Positions 1 to 7,001 of a stretch of DNA of 19,463 nucleotides are shown here, piece by piece (position 1 is the stretch's first letter; the number at the start of each line of letters is the position of its first letter). Origin of the DNA: JBDNIO01 sp041688215 (GTDB taxonomy: Bacteria > Pseudomonadota > Gammaproteobacteria > Nevskiales > Salinisphaeraceae). The DNA is taken from positions 1 to 19,463 of the forward strand of contig JBDNIO010000164.1 of the NCBI GenBank assembly GCA_041688215.1, written 5' to 3'. A program made the translations under genes and the position numbers. The notes under the pieces were generated by a model. The model did not search any database. It was not told the origin of the DNA and worked only from the letters and a program-made list of their open reading frames with translations.

Positions 1-72
1 GCCTAAGTCTTTCTCGGTCTTTATGCCCTTGGCAAGCTCGCCTGCCAAAGCCTTCATTTTGTCCTGTTCCAT
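1..72 (-). CDS. IS256-family transposase, N-terminal 24 codons (partial)
   Basis: An ATG at 72 on the minus strand is preceded by AAAGGAG at a good Shine-Dalgarno distance. It opens a frame of 24 codons that runs off the left edge. The residues include MKALAGELAKGIKT and then EKDLG, which resembles the N-terminus of IS256 (mutator-type) DDE transposases, where an ALA-ELAKxxKTxxDL pattern is common. The catalytic DDE core lies outside the window, so intactness cannot be judged. The call rests on this short stretch plus the IS-like end beside it. Confidence 0.7.
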   Translation of the reverse strand, partial: MEQDKMKALAGELAKGIKTEKDLG

Positions 73-138
73 CTGCTCTGCTCCTTTGCGGGTACATTAC
101 CCTGTGTGGAGCAGTTACACAGTTTTTGAGACAGTCCC
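1..138 (-). mobile_element. IS256-family insertion sequence, left end (continues beyond window)
   Basis: The minus strand, starting at 138, reads GGGACTGTCTC followed by an A-run and CTGTGTAACTGC, which resembles the terminal repeat of IS256-type elements. A transposase start follows about 65 bases further in. The element interrupts an IS4-family transposase frame at about 138/139: sense IS4 codons up to GCAGGCGCG (147-139) are followed at once by the IS end. Within the end, CTGTGT (102-107) and ACACAG (117-122) form a short inverted repeat. The distal end and the target duplication lie outside the window, so the exact boundary (within 1-3 bases) and element identity are inferred. Confidence 0.75.
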
Positions 139-771
139 CGCGCCTGCCCGATGCAGCGCATAAAGGCGCTCGAAATCGACGTGGCCCCGGTCCATGACGT
201 AGAGCGCGCCAGCCTCGGGCAGCAGGATATCGAGGACGTTGACATCGTGCAGCTTGCCGTCGGAAATGTGTATGAATGACGGGATGTTGCCGCGCAGGTC
301 GAGCAGTGTGTGCATCTTCACCGCCGCTTTGGTGCTGCGAAACGGCGCCCACGGAAACAGGGATAAAGATAGATCGATGGTGGTCGAATCCAGCGCGTAG
401 GCCGTGCTGTCCAGGTCGATACCCAAAGGCTCGTCTGCGTACAGTTTGCGTGCCTGGGCAATCAGACGCTGAGCGAATGCTGCTTGAATACGCCAGTCGC
501 GACGCGCGTTGGCGTCGGCCAGCGTCGCGCGTCTGACCGGATGCGAAAAACCCATGTGATAAAGCTTGGATGACTGGGCCGATAAACAGACTTCGATGTC
601 GCGTAAGCTTTCCCGCCAAGTCAGTTGCGCAAACGCCATGACCCGGTACTGCTGGGCACAGGTCAGTGTTTTTACGTATCGGTTGCCGCCATAGCGATCT
701 ACCAGCCGTGCGTACGTCGTCCACGGCAGAAAGTCCATGAGCTGGGCGAACAGTGTCTTGCCGGTATTCAT
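139..771 (-). pseudogene. IS4-family transposase, truncated by IS256 insertion
   Basis: The frame from ATG 771 opens with MNTGKTLFAQLMDFLPW and a YARLVDRYGG stretch, typical of IS4-family transposases with an N-terminal DUF4372-like region. The DDE core begins with DSTTIDLSLSLFPWA, where D is the likely first catalytic acid, and DRGHVDFERLYALH, which carries the second (family motif D-x-G/Y-x-D). After the residues HRAGA, the frame enters the IS256 terminus and stops at 115, so the C-terminal third with the catalytic Glu is missing. An upstream in-frame ATG at 795 exists, but 771 has a GCGGAG sequence a few bases upstream and matches the usual family start. Almost certainly inactive. Confidence 0.85.
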
Positions 772-910
772 GGCGGGCTCCGCGTAAAAGCCCATTAAAC
801 CGCACTATGTGCAATCTGAAGTTCAAATCGACACCACCCTATTTCCCCTGTAATCTGCTGATATTCATTGCTATTTCACCCGATTCTACAGGTTTAACCG
901 GACACTACTG
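139..910 (-). mobile_element. IS4-family element, interrupted remnant
   Basis: This is the part of an IS4-type element left in the window after the IS256 insertion. It holds the truncated transposase gene (139-771) and about 140 bases of upstream DNA. The outer end is not certain. The sequence TTAACCGGACACTACTG at 894-910 reads on the minus strand as an IS-like terminus (CAGTAGTGTCCGGTTAA), and I take it as the probable end. This is inference from its look and position, since the opposite terminus is not in the window for comparison. Bases 796-893 hold no gene that I can see. Confidence 0.5.
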
Positions 911-943
911 TGCGTAGGTATGTTTTCTGGCGGACGGTTTGGA

Positions 944-949
944 TATAAA
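944..949 (+). promoter_or_regulatory. Possible -10 box for the zinc-ribbon gene
   Basis: TATAAA lies 8 bases before the ATG at 958, and no Shine-Dalgarno is visible. If it is used, transcription would begin within about 2-4 bases of the start codon, giving a nearly leaderless mRNA. No clear -35 box is present: the bases about 17 upstream read TGTTTT. This is a sequence-only guess. Confidence 0.35.
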
Positions 950-957
950 TTAACGAC

Positions 958-1215
958 ATGGAAAGTGAATTTCTTTGCCCCGAATGCGGCTCCGGAAACG
1001 CAGAGGTCGAGATGATGGTTTCCCCCATGCCGCCTGATTTTTCGGATAATGCGGACACCGACCCCTGGCGGGGTGTGCTGCAGATTATTACTTGCGGCGA
1101 TTGCGGCCGGGATGTGCCCGCGCATCTGGCCGAACGATGGAACGGGCTTACGGTGGATGAGGCACGCCGGGACTGGCTGGCGGTTTATCGCGATTCCCGC
1201 CCCGGTAGCGGGTAG
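958..1215 (+). CDS. Small zinc-ribbon-like protein
   Basis: An 85-residue acidic protein with two CxxC knuckles: CPEC at residues 7-10 and CGDC at 46-49. Their spacing suits a single zinc ribbon. The C-terminal half (HLAERWNGLTVDEARRDW) looks helical. I recognise no named family, and the molecular role is unknown. It lies between the IS4 remnant and glnS on the same strand, ending about 90 bases before the glnS start, but glnS seems to have its own promoter. The start lacks a Shine-Dalgarno; TATAAA sits 8 bases upstream. The paired knuckles, hard to produce by chance, are the main reason to regard this as a real gene. Confidence 0.65.
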   Translation: MESEFLCPECGSGNAEVEMMVSPMPPDFSDNADTDPWRGVLQIITCGDCGRDVPAHLAERWNGLTVDEARRDWLAVYRDSRPGSG

Positions 1216-1271
1216 ATCCATTCCATCGACCAGCGCCGACTATTGTTTAGGTGCGGGTTCAGCCCAGCCCT

Positions 1272-1277
1272 TATAAT
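1272..1277 (+). promoter_or_regulatory. -10 box of the glnS promoter
   Basis: A perfect TATAAT lies 31 bases upstream of the chosen glnS ATG (1309), which predicts a leader of about 25 bases. The -35 region is weak, with no TTGACA-like hexamer at 16-18 bases. The box lies inside the longer open frame starting at 1243, which supports 1309 as the start. Confidence 0.5.
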
Positions 1278-1308
1278 GTGCGCCCGTTTCAATTCGATAC
1301 TTTCAAGC

Positions 1309-3003
1309 ATGAGCGCAGCGTCAGCCGAAGGCAGCAAGGCCGCGAATAACTTTTTACGCAATCTTATCGCGGAGCAGATTGAATCCGGTGAACACACCGG
1401 CGAGGTGGTCACGCGTTTTCCGCCCGAGCCGAACGGCTATCTGCACATCGGCCACGCCAAATCGATTTGCCTGAATTTCGGGCTGGCGCAGCATTTCGGT
1501 GGCCGTTGCCACCTACGTTTTGACGACACCAACCCGGAAAAAGAGAACCAGGAGTACATCGATTCCATCAAGGAGGACCTGCGCTGGCTGGGCTTTGAGT
1601 GGGATGGTGAGGTGCGCTTTACCTCGGATTACTTCGATACGCTGTATGAATACGCGGTGCATTTGATCGAATCCGGCCTGGCCTATGTGGATGACCAGTC
1701 GGCCGACCAGGCGCGGGAGAATCGCGGTACGTTGACCCAGCCGGGCAGGAATAGTCCCTACCGCGACCGTAGCCCGGAAGAAAACCTGGCGCTGTTCGAA
1801 AAGATGCGGGCCGGCGAACTGGAAGAGGGCAGTTGTGCCTTGCGCGCCAAGATCGATATGGCGTCCGGCAACATGAATCTGCGTGACCCGATTCTGTACC
1901 GCATCCGCAAGGCCGCGCACCACCAGACCGGCGATAAATGGTGTATTTATCCGTCCTACGATTTCGCGCACGGGCAGTCCGATGCGCTGGAAGGCGTGAC
2001 GCATTCCATCTGCACCCTGGAATTTGAAGACCACCGGCCGCTGTATAACTGGCTGATCGAACACCTGCAGGTTCCCGCTAAACCCACGCAGTACGAATTT
2101 GGTCGCCTGAACCTGAATTACACTGTGACCAGCAAACGTAAACTCAAAACGCTGGTGGAAGAGGGCGTAGTTGACGGCTGGGACGACCCGCGCATGCCCA
2201 CGATTTCCGGCATCCGCCGGCGCGGATATACCCCGGCTGCGATTCGTAAATTCTGCGATATGGTCGGCGTTTCCCGCTCCGACGGTGTGGTGGACGCCGG
2301 CATGCTCGAATATGCCATCCGCGATGATCTGAATGAAAACGCACCGCGCGCCATGTGCGTGCTGGACCCGCTGAAGGTCGTTATCAGCAATTATCCCGAA
2401 GGCGAGGTCGAAACCCTGACCGCCCCCGGCCACCCCAACCGTGACGACATGGGAATGCGCGAATTACCCTTTACCCGCGAGCTCTGGATAGAACGCGAAG
2501 ACTTCCGCGAAGAAGCCAACAAAAAATACAAGCGCCTGGTGTTGGGTAAACGGGTGCGCCTGCGCAACGCCTATGTTGTACAGGCCGAGGAAGTTCTAAA
2601 AGACGCAAACGGGGAAATAACTGAAGTACATTGCACTTATGACCCCGACACCCTCGGCAACAATCCCGAAGACGGCATCAAGCCCAAAGGGGTAATCCAC
2701 TGGGTATCTGCAAGCCACGGCAAGCGTGCTGTGGTGCGGTTATACGACCGCTTGTTCGCCAGCGAACACCCGGGGCGAGGCGATGAGGATTTTCTGCAGG
2801 ACCTGAATCCTGACCCGTTGCAGATTCGTGCCGGTTGCTGGATTGAGCCCGCCCTGGCGAAAGCCGAACCCGAGGCCTGTTTCCAGTTTGAACGCACCGG
2901 CTATTTCGTGGCGGATCGCTACGACCATCGCCCCGATGCGCCGGTATTCAACCGCTGTGTGGAGCTGCGCGATACCTGGGCAAAGATCGAGGCCAAAGAC
3001 TAG
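1309..3003 (+). CDS. glnS: Glutamine--tRNA ligase (GlnRS)
   Basis: Class I aminoacyl-tRNA synthetase that charges tRNA-Gln with glutamine using ATP, in the cytoplasm. The HIGH signature is visible as GYLHIGHAKSI (HIGH at residues 46-49), preceded by TRFPPEPNG; the KMSKS-like loop is VTSKRKL. The RFDDTNPEKE and GWDDPRMPT stretches are also typical of GlnRS and separate it from GluRS. The C-terminal beta-barrel anticodon-binding part is present. At 564 residues it is close to the E. coli enzyme (about 554). I chose ATG 1309 over the upstream in-frame start at 1243 because the extra 22 residues look non-coding and cover a TATAAT box. No clear Shine-Dalgarno. The start choice is less certain than the function. 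Confidence 0.97.
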   Translation: MSAASAEGSKAANNFLRNLIAEQIESGEHTGEVVTRFPPEPNGYLHIGHAKSICLNFGLAQHFGGRCHLRFDDTNPEKENQEYIDSIKEDLRWLGFEWDGEVRFTSDYFDTLYEYAVHLIESGLAYVDDQSADQARENRGTLTQPGRNSPYRDRSPEENLALFEKMRAGELEEGSCALRAKIDMASGNMNLRDPILYRIRKAAHHQTGDKWCIYPSYDFAHGQSDALEGVTHSICTLEFEDHRPLYNWLIEHLQVPAKPTQYEFGRLNLNYTVTSKRKLKTLVEEGVVDGWDDPRMPTISGIRRRGYTPAAIRKFCDMVGVSRSDGVVDAGMLEYAIRDDLNENAPRAMCVLDPLKVVISNYPEGEVETLTAPGHPNRDDMGMRELPFTRELWIEREDFREEANKKYKRLVLGKRVRLRNAYVVQAEEVLKDANGEITEVHCTYDPDTLGNNPEDGIKPKGVIHWVSASHGKRAVVRLYDRLFASEHPGRGDEDFLQDLNPDPLQIRAGCWIEPALAKAEPEACFQFERTGYFVADRYDHRPDAPVFNRCVELRDTWAKIEAKD

Positions 3004-3065
3004 ACTGCATCGCCGCTGTCACTGCTAAACTGGCAGCCCATACAAAAAAGCTACGGAGGCGCGCT

Positions 3066-4469
3066 ATGAAAACCAAACGCCTGAATATTCTCGATGCTTC
3101 CTGGCTGTATGTGGAATCCCCAACCACCCCGATGCAGGTCGGTGGTTTGCTTACGTTCCGCATTCCCAAAAACGCATCGGAGGATTTCGTGCGCGACCTG
3201 GTGGAAGATTTCCGCCAGCATAAAGATGTCTATCCGCCCTGGAACCGGCGGTTGAAAAATGCCCGCCTGCGTAGCCTGACGCCCACCTGGCTGGAAGACG
3301 ATAACGTCGATATTGATTATCACTTTCGACATTCGGCGCTGCCGCGTCCCGGCGGTGAACGCGAACTCGGCACCTTGATTTCACGTCTGCATAGCCGGCC
3401 GATGGATTTCCGCCGCCCGCCCTGGGAGTGTCATTTAATCGAAGGGCTGGAAAACAACCGCTTTGCGCTTTATATAAAAATCCACCACGCCCTGATTGAT
3501 GGCGTGTCCGGCATGCGGTTGTTAGCGCAAGCGCTGGCCGAAACACCGGACGACATAAATCGGCCACCACTCTGGGCTATTAAACCACCCACAAAAAAAC
3601 GCAAACCGGAAAAGGACAAAGAGGTGGCATCCGTCGGTGGCGCCATCCGTACCGCCTTCGATGATATCGTTGCCCAGGCCCGCAATATTCCGGATGTAAT
3701 TCGGGTAGCGCGCGAAGCCATCTCGGCCGCACGCAGCGAAAACGACCCGTTGCGGGTGCCGTTCGATACACCCAAGTCCGTGCTAAATGGCCGTATTTCC
3801 GGTAACCGCCGGTATGCCACACAGCTTTATTCGCTCGCCCATTTCAAGCGTTTGGCTGATGCGGCGGACTGCACAGTGAACGATATTTACCTGGGCTTGT
3901 GCGGCGCCTCGCTGCGGCGCTTCCTGAGTGAAATTGATGGGCTGCCAAGCAAGTCGCTAACGGCAGGTATCCCGGTATCCGTGCGTCCCAAAGACGATAT
4001 GGAGGAGGGCAACGCGATTACCTTCATCATTGCCTCGATGGGCACCGATATTGCTGACCCGCAGGAACGTCTGCAGGCCATCGCCGAGTCCACCCGCCGT
4101 TCCAAGGGGCTGCTGCAAAAACTACCCGCCAGCGCCATAACCAGTTACACACTCGGCGTGATGGGGCCGTATGTATTGTCCCTGATTACCGGCCTGGCCG
4201 GACGCACGCGGCCGGTGTTCAACATCACCGTGTCCAACGTGCCCGGGCCGCAGAAACCTTTGTACATCAAGGGCGCAGAAATGGAGGCGTTTTACCCGTC
4301 TTCCCTGGTCACCCACGGCCAGGGTCTGAACATTACCTGCCACGGTTATGAAGATACGCTCGGAATAGGCCTGGTGGGGTGCCGCGAAACCCTGCCGCAT
4401 ATGCAGAAACTGGCTGAATATATGGGCGAGGCGCTGGCGGAGCTGGATGCGATTTATCCCGCCGAGTGA
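3066..4469 (+). CDS. Wax ester synthase/diacylglycerol O-acyltransferase (WS/DGAT)
   Basis: A 467-residue O-acyltransferase that uses acyl-CoA to esterify fatty alcohols or diacylglycerol, making wax ester or triacylglycerol storage lipid at the membrane surface. The active-site motif HHxxxDG is present as HHALIDG at residues 140-146. The N-terminus (LDASWLYVESPTTPMQVGG) and the late SNVPGP motif are family hallmarks; the C-terminal half matches the WS/DGAT C-terminal domain. Length is normal for the family (about 450-480). A strong GGAGG precedes the ATG, 62 bases after glnS, so it could be co-transcribed with glnS. Substrate preference (wax or TAG) cannot be told from sequence by eye. The PHA-synthase-like gene at 8773-9945 is a second storage-polymer function nearby. 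Confidence 0.93.
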   Translation: MKTKRLNILDASWLYVESPTTPMQVGGLLTFRIPKNASEDFVRDLVEDFRQHKDVYPPWNRRLKNARLRSLTPTWLEDDNVDIDYHFRHSALPRPGGERELGTLISRLHSRPMDFRRPPWECHLIEGLENNRFALYIKIHHALIDGVSGMRLLAQALAETPDDINRPPLWAIKPPTKKRKPEKDKEVASVGGAIRTAFDDIVAQARNIPDVIRVAREAISAARSENDPLRVPFDTPKSVLNGRISGNRRYATQLYSLAHFKRLADAADCTVNDIYLGLCGASLRRFLSEIDGLPSKSLTAGIPVSVRPKDDMEEGNAITFIIASMGTDIADPQERLQAIAESTRRSKGLLQKLPASAITSYTLGVMGPYVLSLITGLAGRTRPVFNITVSNVPGPQKPLYIKGAEMEAFYPSSLVTHGQGLNITCHGYEDTLGIGLVGCRETLPHMQKLAEYMGEALAELDAIYPAE

Positions 4470-4522
4470 TTCCGTGTTGGGTGGTAGTGGTTCTAACTTT
4501 GACTCTGGCACCACCCATCGTT

Positions 4523-4627
4523 ATTCCGGGCTCGCAGAGCCGAGTGCAACGAGCTGAACGCAGTGAACCCGGAATCCATAGCTTAAAGAGTCTGGATTCC
4601 GGATAAATGCTACGCATTTTCCGGAAT
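4523..4627. repeat. Paired stem-loop intergenic repeat (CCGGAAT-type)
   Basis: The gap 4470-4666 between convergent genes holds two hairpins built on the same arm sequence. Hairpin 1 pairs ATTCCGGG (4523-4530) with CCCGGAAT (4568-4575) around a roughly 37-base loop. Hairpin 2 pairs ATTCCGGA (4596-4603) and AAATGC (4605-4610) with GCATTT (4614-4619) and TCCGGAAT (4620-4627), with loop TAC and one bulged T. Between them GGAATCC (4571-4577) and GGATTCC (4594-4600) are also complementary, so a rival fold exists. It resembles dispersed bacterial intergenic palindromic repeats. No U-run follows, so it is not a standard terminator. Confidence 0.6.
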
Positions 4628-4666
4628 GACGAGTTAGCTAAATGAGCGTTTGAGCGACTTGGATGA

Positions 4667-5095
4667 TTACTCGGCGTCTGCGCCAAATTGTGCGAACAAC
4701 TCGGCGCCGGTCAGATTCCTGGTGGCGTTGGCGAAACTGTAGTACTCGGGTTTTTCATCGATAAATATCTGCTGGTGAAAATCCCAGTGTTGGGTGCTGT
4801 TAAACAACCCGGCCGGGACCTCATACTGGTTGGTTTCTCGCAGCCGGTAGAACAAATGCGTGCCACAGCTTTTGCAAAAGCCGCGCTCAGCCCATTCTGA
4901 AGAGGCAAACGTCGTGATGTTTTCCGAGCCCCTGAATTCGACATCCGCACCGCATTCCACGGCGAAAAACGGACCGCCGCCCCATTTTCTGCACATGCTG
5001 CAATGCCAGGCGTCGAAATGGTCTTTGGGCGAAGCGGCCAGTATTTGCACCGCGCCACACAGGCATTTTCCTGTTTGTGTGTTTGTATCTGTCAC
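4667..5095 (-). CDS. GFA-family (CENP-V/GFA domain) zinc protein
   Basis: A 142-residue protein of the GFA family, named after glutathione-dependent formaldehyde-activating enzymes; most members have no proven activity. Zinc-binding cysteines are visible: CLC (residues 11, 13), HCSMC (32, 35) and CKSCG (74, 77), the usual pattern. The frame is open up to an ATG at 5170, but I place the start at GTG 5095 because AGGAGA (5101-5106 on this strand) sits 5 bases upstream and the family homology begins just after it. The gene is divergent from the secreted beta-propeller gene and its 5' region shares that promoter area. Calling it a formaldehyde-detoxifying enzyme would go beyond the evidence. Confidence 0.9.
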   Translation of the reverse strand: MTDTNTQTGKCLCGAVQILAASPKDHFDAWHCSMCRKWGGGPFFAVECGADVEFRGSENITTFASSEWAERGFCKSCGTHLFYRLRETNQYEVPAGLFNSTQHWDFHQQIFIDEKPEYYSFANATRNLTGAELFAQFGADAE

Positions 5096-5100
5096 AATGT

Positions 5101-5106
5101 TCTCCT
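5101..5106 (-). promoter_or_regulatory. Ribosome binding site that decides the GTG start of the GFA gene
   Basis: On the minus strand AGGAGA lies 5 bases before GTG 5095. The upstream ATGs in the same frame lack a comparable site. Confidence 0.65.
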
Positions 5107-5119
5107 GAAAAATAACGGC

Positions 5120-5150
5120 CTGACTGCTATCAATAACGAAATAATATGAT
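5120..5150 (+). promoter_or_regulatory. Possible promoter of the beta-propeller gene
   Basis: CTGACT (5120-5125) and TAATAT (5142-5147) are separated by 16 bases; an overlapping TATGAT lies at 5145-5150. The start codon follows at 5157, so the transcript would have almost no leader. This agrees with the lack of a Shine-Dalgarno. Untested guess. Confidence 0.35.
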
Positions 5151-5156
5151 TGAATC

Positions 5157-6374
5157 ATGAATATGCGCAATACGCGGGTGTGGGGCGCCTTACTTTTGGC
5201 CTATGGGTTGTGCTTGCCGGTACACGCCGCCGAATTACGCGACGTAGTCGTAGTCGGCAGTAACTGGGACGGCACTGCTGAGGTGTTCGACCCGGACACA
5301 TTCGAGGTGCTCAAGCGCATCGACATTGTGCCCGACCGGGCCGAGCGCATGGCCGAAATAGAGGACAACTGGTTGCGCTGGATTAAATTTCTGTTCATCC
5401 GGCATGTGATCGGTGAAGGCCACGATCAGCTTGTGGATGATTTGTTTCCGTCCAAAGACGGGCGGTACCTGTACGCTTCCCGGCCTAGCTTCGCGGACGT
5501 AGTGGCGATAGACGTAAACAGCGGCGAAATCGTCTGGCGCACGCCCGTGGAAGGCGCGCGGGCCGATCACGCCGCGTTGTCTCCGGATGGCAAAGTGTTT
5601 CTGGTGTCGGCGTCGATGGCGGGAAAAGTTCATGCAATTGATGCCGCCTCGGGCAAGATAATCGGCGGGTTTGAATCGGGCGACCAGCCCCACGAAAGTA
5701 ACTACTCCAAAGACGGCGAGCGTATTTATCACGCCAGCATCGGCAAGGTCTTTCTGCCGTTTACTGCAACCTGGCTGGACTGGACCAAGGGCGAACGCGT
5801 GTTTCAAGTGGTGGACGCGGATACTTACGAAGTACTCAAGCGTGTGGATATCGGCAAAAAGCTGGAAGAATTCGGCATGCCCTGGATCGACTCGGCGGTG
5901 CGCCCGATGGCCATTACGCCGGACGAACGCTTTGCTTATATGCAGATTTCCTTCCTGCATGGCTTCGTTGAATATGACCTGCAAAAAGACAAGGTCACCC
6001 GCGTGGCCAAACTGCCGGTGCCGGATGAAATCGAAAAATTATCCTATTGGGACTACCAGTTGAACTCTGCCCACCACGGCCTGGCGATGAATCATGCGGG
6101 CACCAAACTGTGTGTGGCGGGTACCATGGATGGCTATGTGGCGATTGTTGCCCGGGATGACTTTAAGCAGACGATTATCCCGCTGGCAGAAAAACCGCTG
6201 GATGCGAAGCCCTACTGGTCCACCGAAAGCGCCGACGGCAAGCAATGCTATGTATCGGTTAGCGAGCAGGATCGCGTGGCCGTTATTTCATTCGCCGAGG
6301 AAAAAGAGATCGCCAGCGTGCCCGTGGGCGACCATCCACAACGCATACGAACCGGCCAACTGCGCTTGCAATAA
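5157..6374 (+). CDS. Exported YVTN-type beta-propeller repeat protein
   Basis: A 405-residue protein with a clear Sec signal peptide: basic start, hydrophobic core WGALLLAYGLCLP, and likely cleavage after VHA (residue 24). The mature part shows repeated propeller blades with typical phrases such as LSPDGKVFLVSAS, AIDAASGKIIGGF, MAITPDERFAYMQI and MNHAGTKLCVAG, as in YVTN/cytochrome-d1-like propellers. No haem-binding CxxCH is present, so this is probably a periplasmic binding or scaffold protein; the ligand is unknown. A second ATG at 5163 could be the start. It is divergent from the GFA gene (61 bases between starts). No Shine-Dalgarno is seen. The fold is fairly sure, the role unknown. Confidence 0.88.
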   Translation: MNMRNTRVWGALLLAYGLCLPVHAAELRDVVVVGSNWDGTAEVFDPDTFEVLKRIDIVPDRAERMAEIEDNWLRWIKFLFIRHVIGEGHDQLVDDLFPSKDGRYLYASRPSFADVVAIDVNSGEIVWRTPVEGARADHAALSPDGKVFLVSASMAGKVHAIDAASGKIIGGFESGDQPHESNYSKDGERIYHASIGKVFLPFTATWLDWTKGERVFQVVDADTYEVLKRVDIGKKLEEFGMPWIDSAVRPMAITPDERFAYMQISFLHGFVEYDLQKDKVTRVAKLPVPDEIEKLSYWDYQLNSAHHGLAMNHAGTKLCVAGTMDGYVAIVARDDFKQTIIPLAEKPLDAKPYWSTESADGKQCYVSVSEQDRVAVISFAEEKEIASVPVGDHPQRIRTGQLRLQ

Positions 6375-6403
6375 ACGCGTGGCCGAAAGCTGCGCCGCGG
6401 CGT

Positions 6404-6412
6404 TGCTATAAT
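6404..6412 (+). promoter_or_regulatory. Extended -10 promoter of the hotdog/ParA-like pair
   Basis: TGC followed directly by TATAAT (6407-6412) is a textbook extended -10 element, which needs little from the -35 region. It predicts transcription from about 6419, about 24 bases before ATG 6443. It lies in the short gap after the propeller gene. Confidence 0.55.
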
Positions 6413-6442
6413 CAGGCTAGAGCTCCGCAGCAAGTATCCAAT

Positions 6443-6991
6443 ATGTCCGTAACCGAACGCTTACAGTCCCTGGCGGGTAGCGTACTCGACAGCGCCCGAA
6501 GTATGAGTTTGCCGGTGGACGACGCACAACAATTATACAGCGATCGTATCGAACCGTTGATCATTAAAAAGATTTCCCGGTTTGTGATCCCTTTCGTGCG
6601 CCGCAGCGGCGTGCGGGTGCTGGAGCTCGAACCCGGTCGCGTGGTTTGCGAGATGCCGCTCAAGGGCAACGTAAACCATATCGGCACCATGTATGCGGGC
6701 GCCTTGTTCACACTGGCGGAGTTCCCCGGCGGCCCGTTAATACTCGGTACCTTTGGCCTGCGCCGCTTTATTCCGATTGTGACTTCTCTGGATATGGAGT
6801 TTCTGAAAGCCGCCAAAAGTAACGTTCGGATTGAACTGGAATTGCCGGAAATCGACGCCCAACGTATCGAGGCCGAAACCCTGGAACAGGGCAAGGCGGA
6901 ATTCGCGCTGGAAGGTGAACTAAAAGATTCGGCGGGCGAGGTCGTGGCCCGCAGCCTGGCGCGTTACCAGATGCGGCCACGCCGACGGTAA
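6443..6991 (+). CDS. Hotdog-fold protein (DUF4442/PaaI-like thioesterase family)
   Basis: A 182-residue protein whose central part fits the hotdog fold of DUF4442/YiiD-C and PaaI-type acyl-CoA thioesterases. The stretch GNVNHIGTMYAGALFTLAE (about residues 73-91) is the conserved N-H-x-G-T-x-Y/H-x-G-x-L-F segment preceding the long hotdog helix. PIVTSLDMEFLKAAKSN is the following strand pair, with the D-x-x-F-L-K-x-A pattern. The N-terminal 40 residues are an extra helical region. Substrate unknown; acyl-CoA or acyl-carrier hydrolysis is the family-level guess. It is followed after 10 bases by the ParA-like gene and is probably co-transcribed with it. Preceded by a good extended -10 promoter, but with a weak ribosome binding site. 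Confidence 0.82.
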   Translation: MSVTERLQSLAGSVLDSARSMSLPVDDAQQLYSDRIEPLIIKKISRFVIPFVRRSGVRVLELEPGRVVCEMPLKGNVNHIGTMYAGALFTLAEFPGGPLILGTFGLRRFIPIVTSLDMEFLKAAKSNVRIELELPEIDAQRIEAETLEQGKAEFALEGELKDSAGEVVARSLARYQMRPRRR

Positions 6992-7001
6992 AGGGCATTC
7001 T

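Noticed and set aside
1513..2433. Long open frame of 306 codons on the minus strand opposite glnS
   Set aside because: Lies wholly antisense to a clearly conserved synthetase; codon use is the mirror image of a GC-rich gene and it has no recognisable motif.
5235..5984. 249-codon minus-strand frame opposite the beta-propeller gene
   Set aside because: Antisense shadow of a recognised gene, with no family resemblance and no ribosome site.
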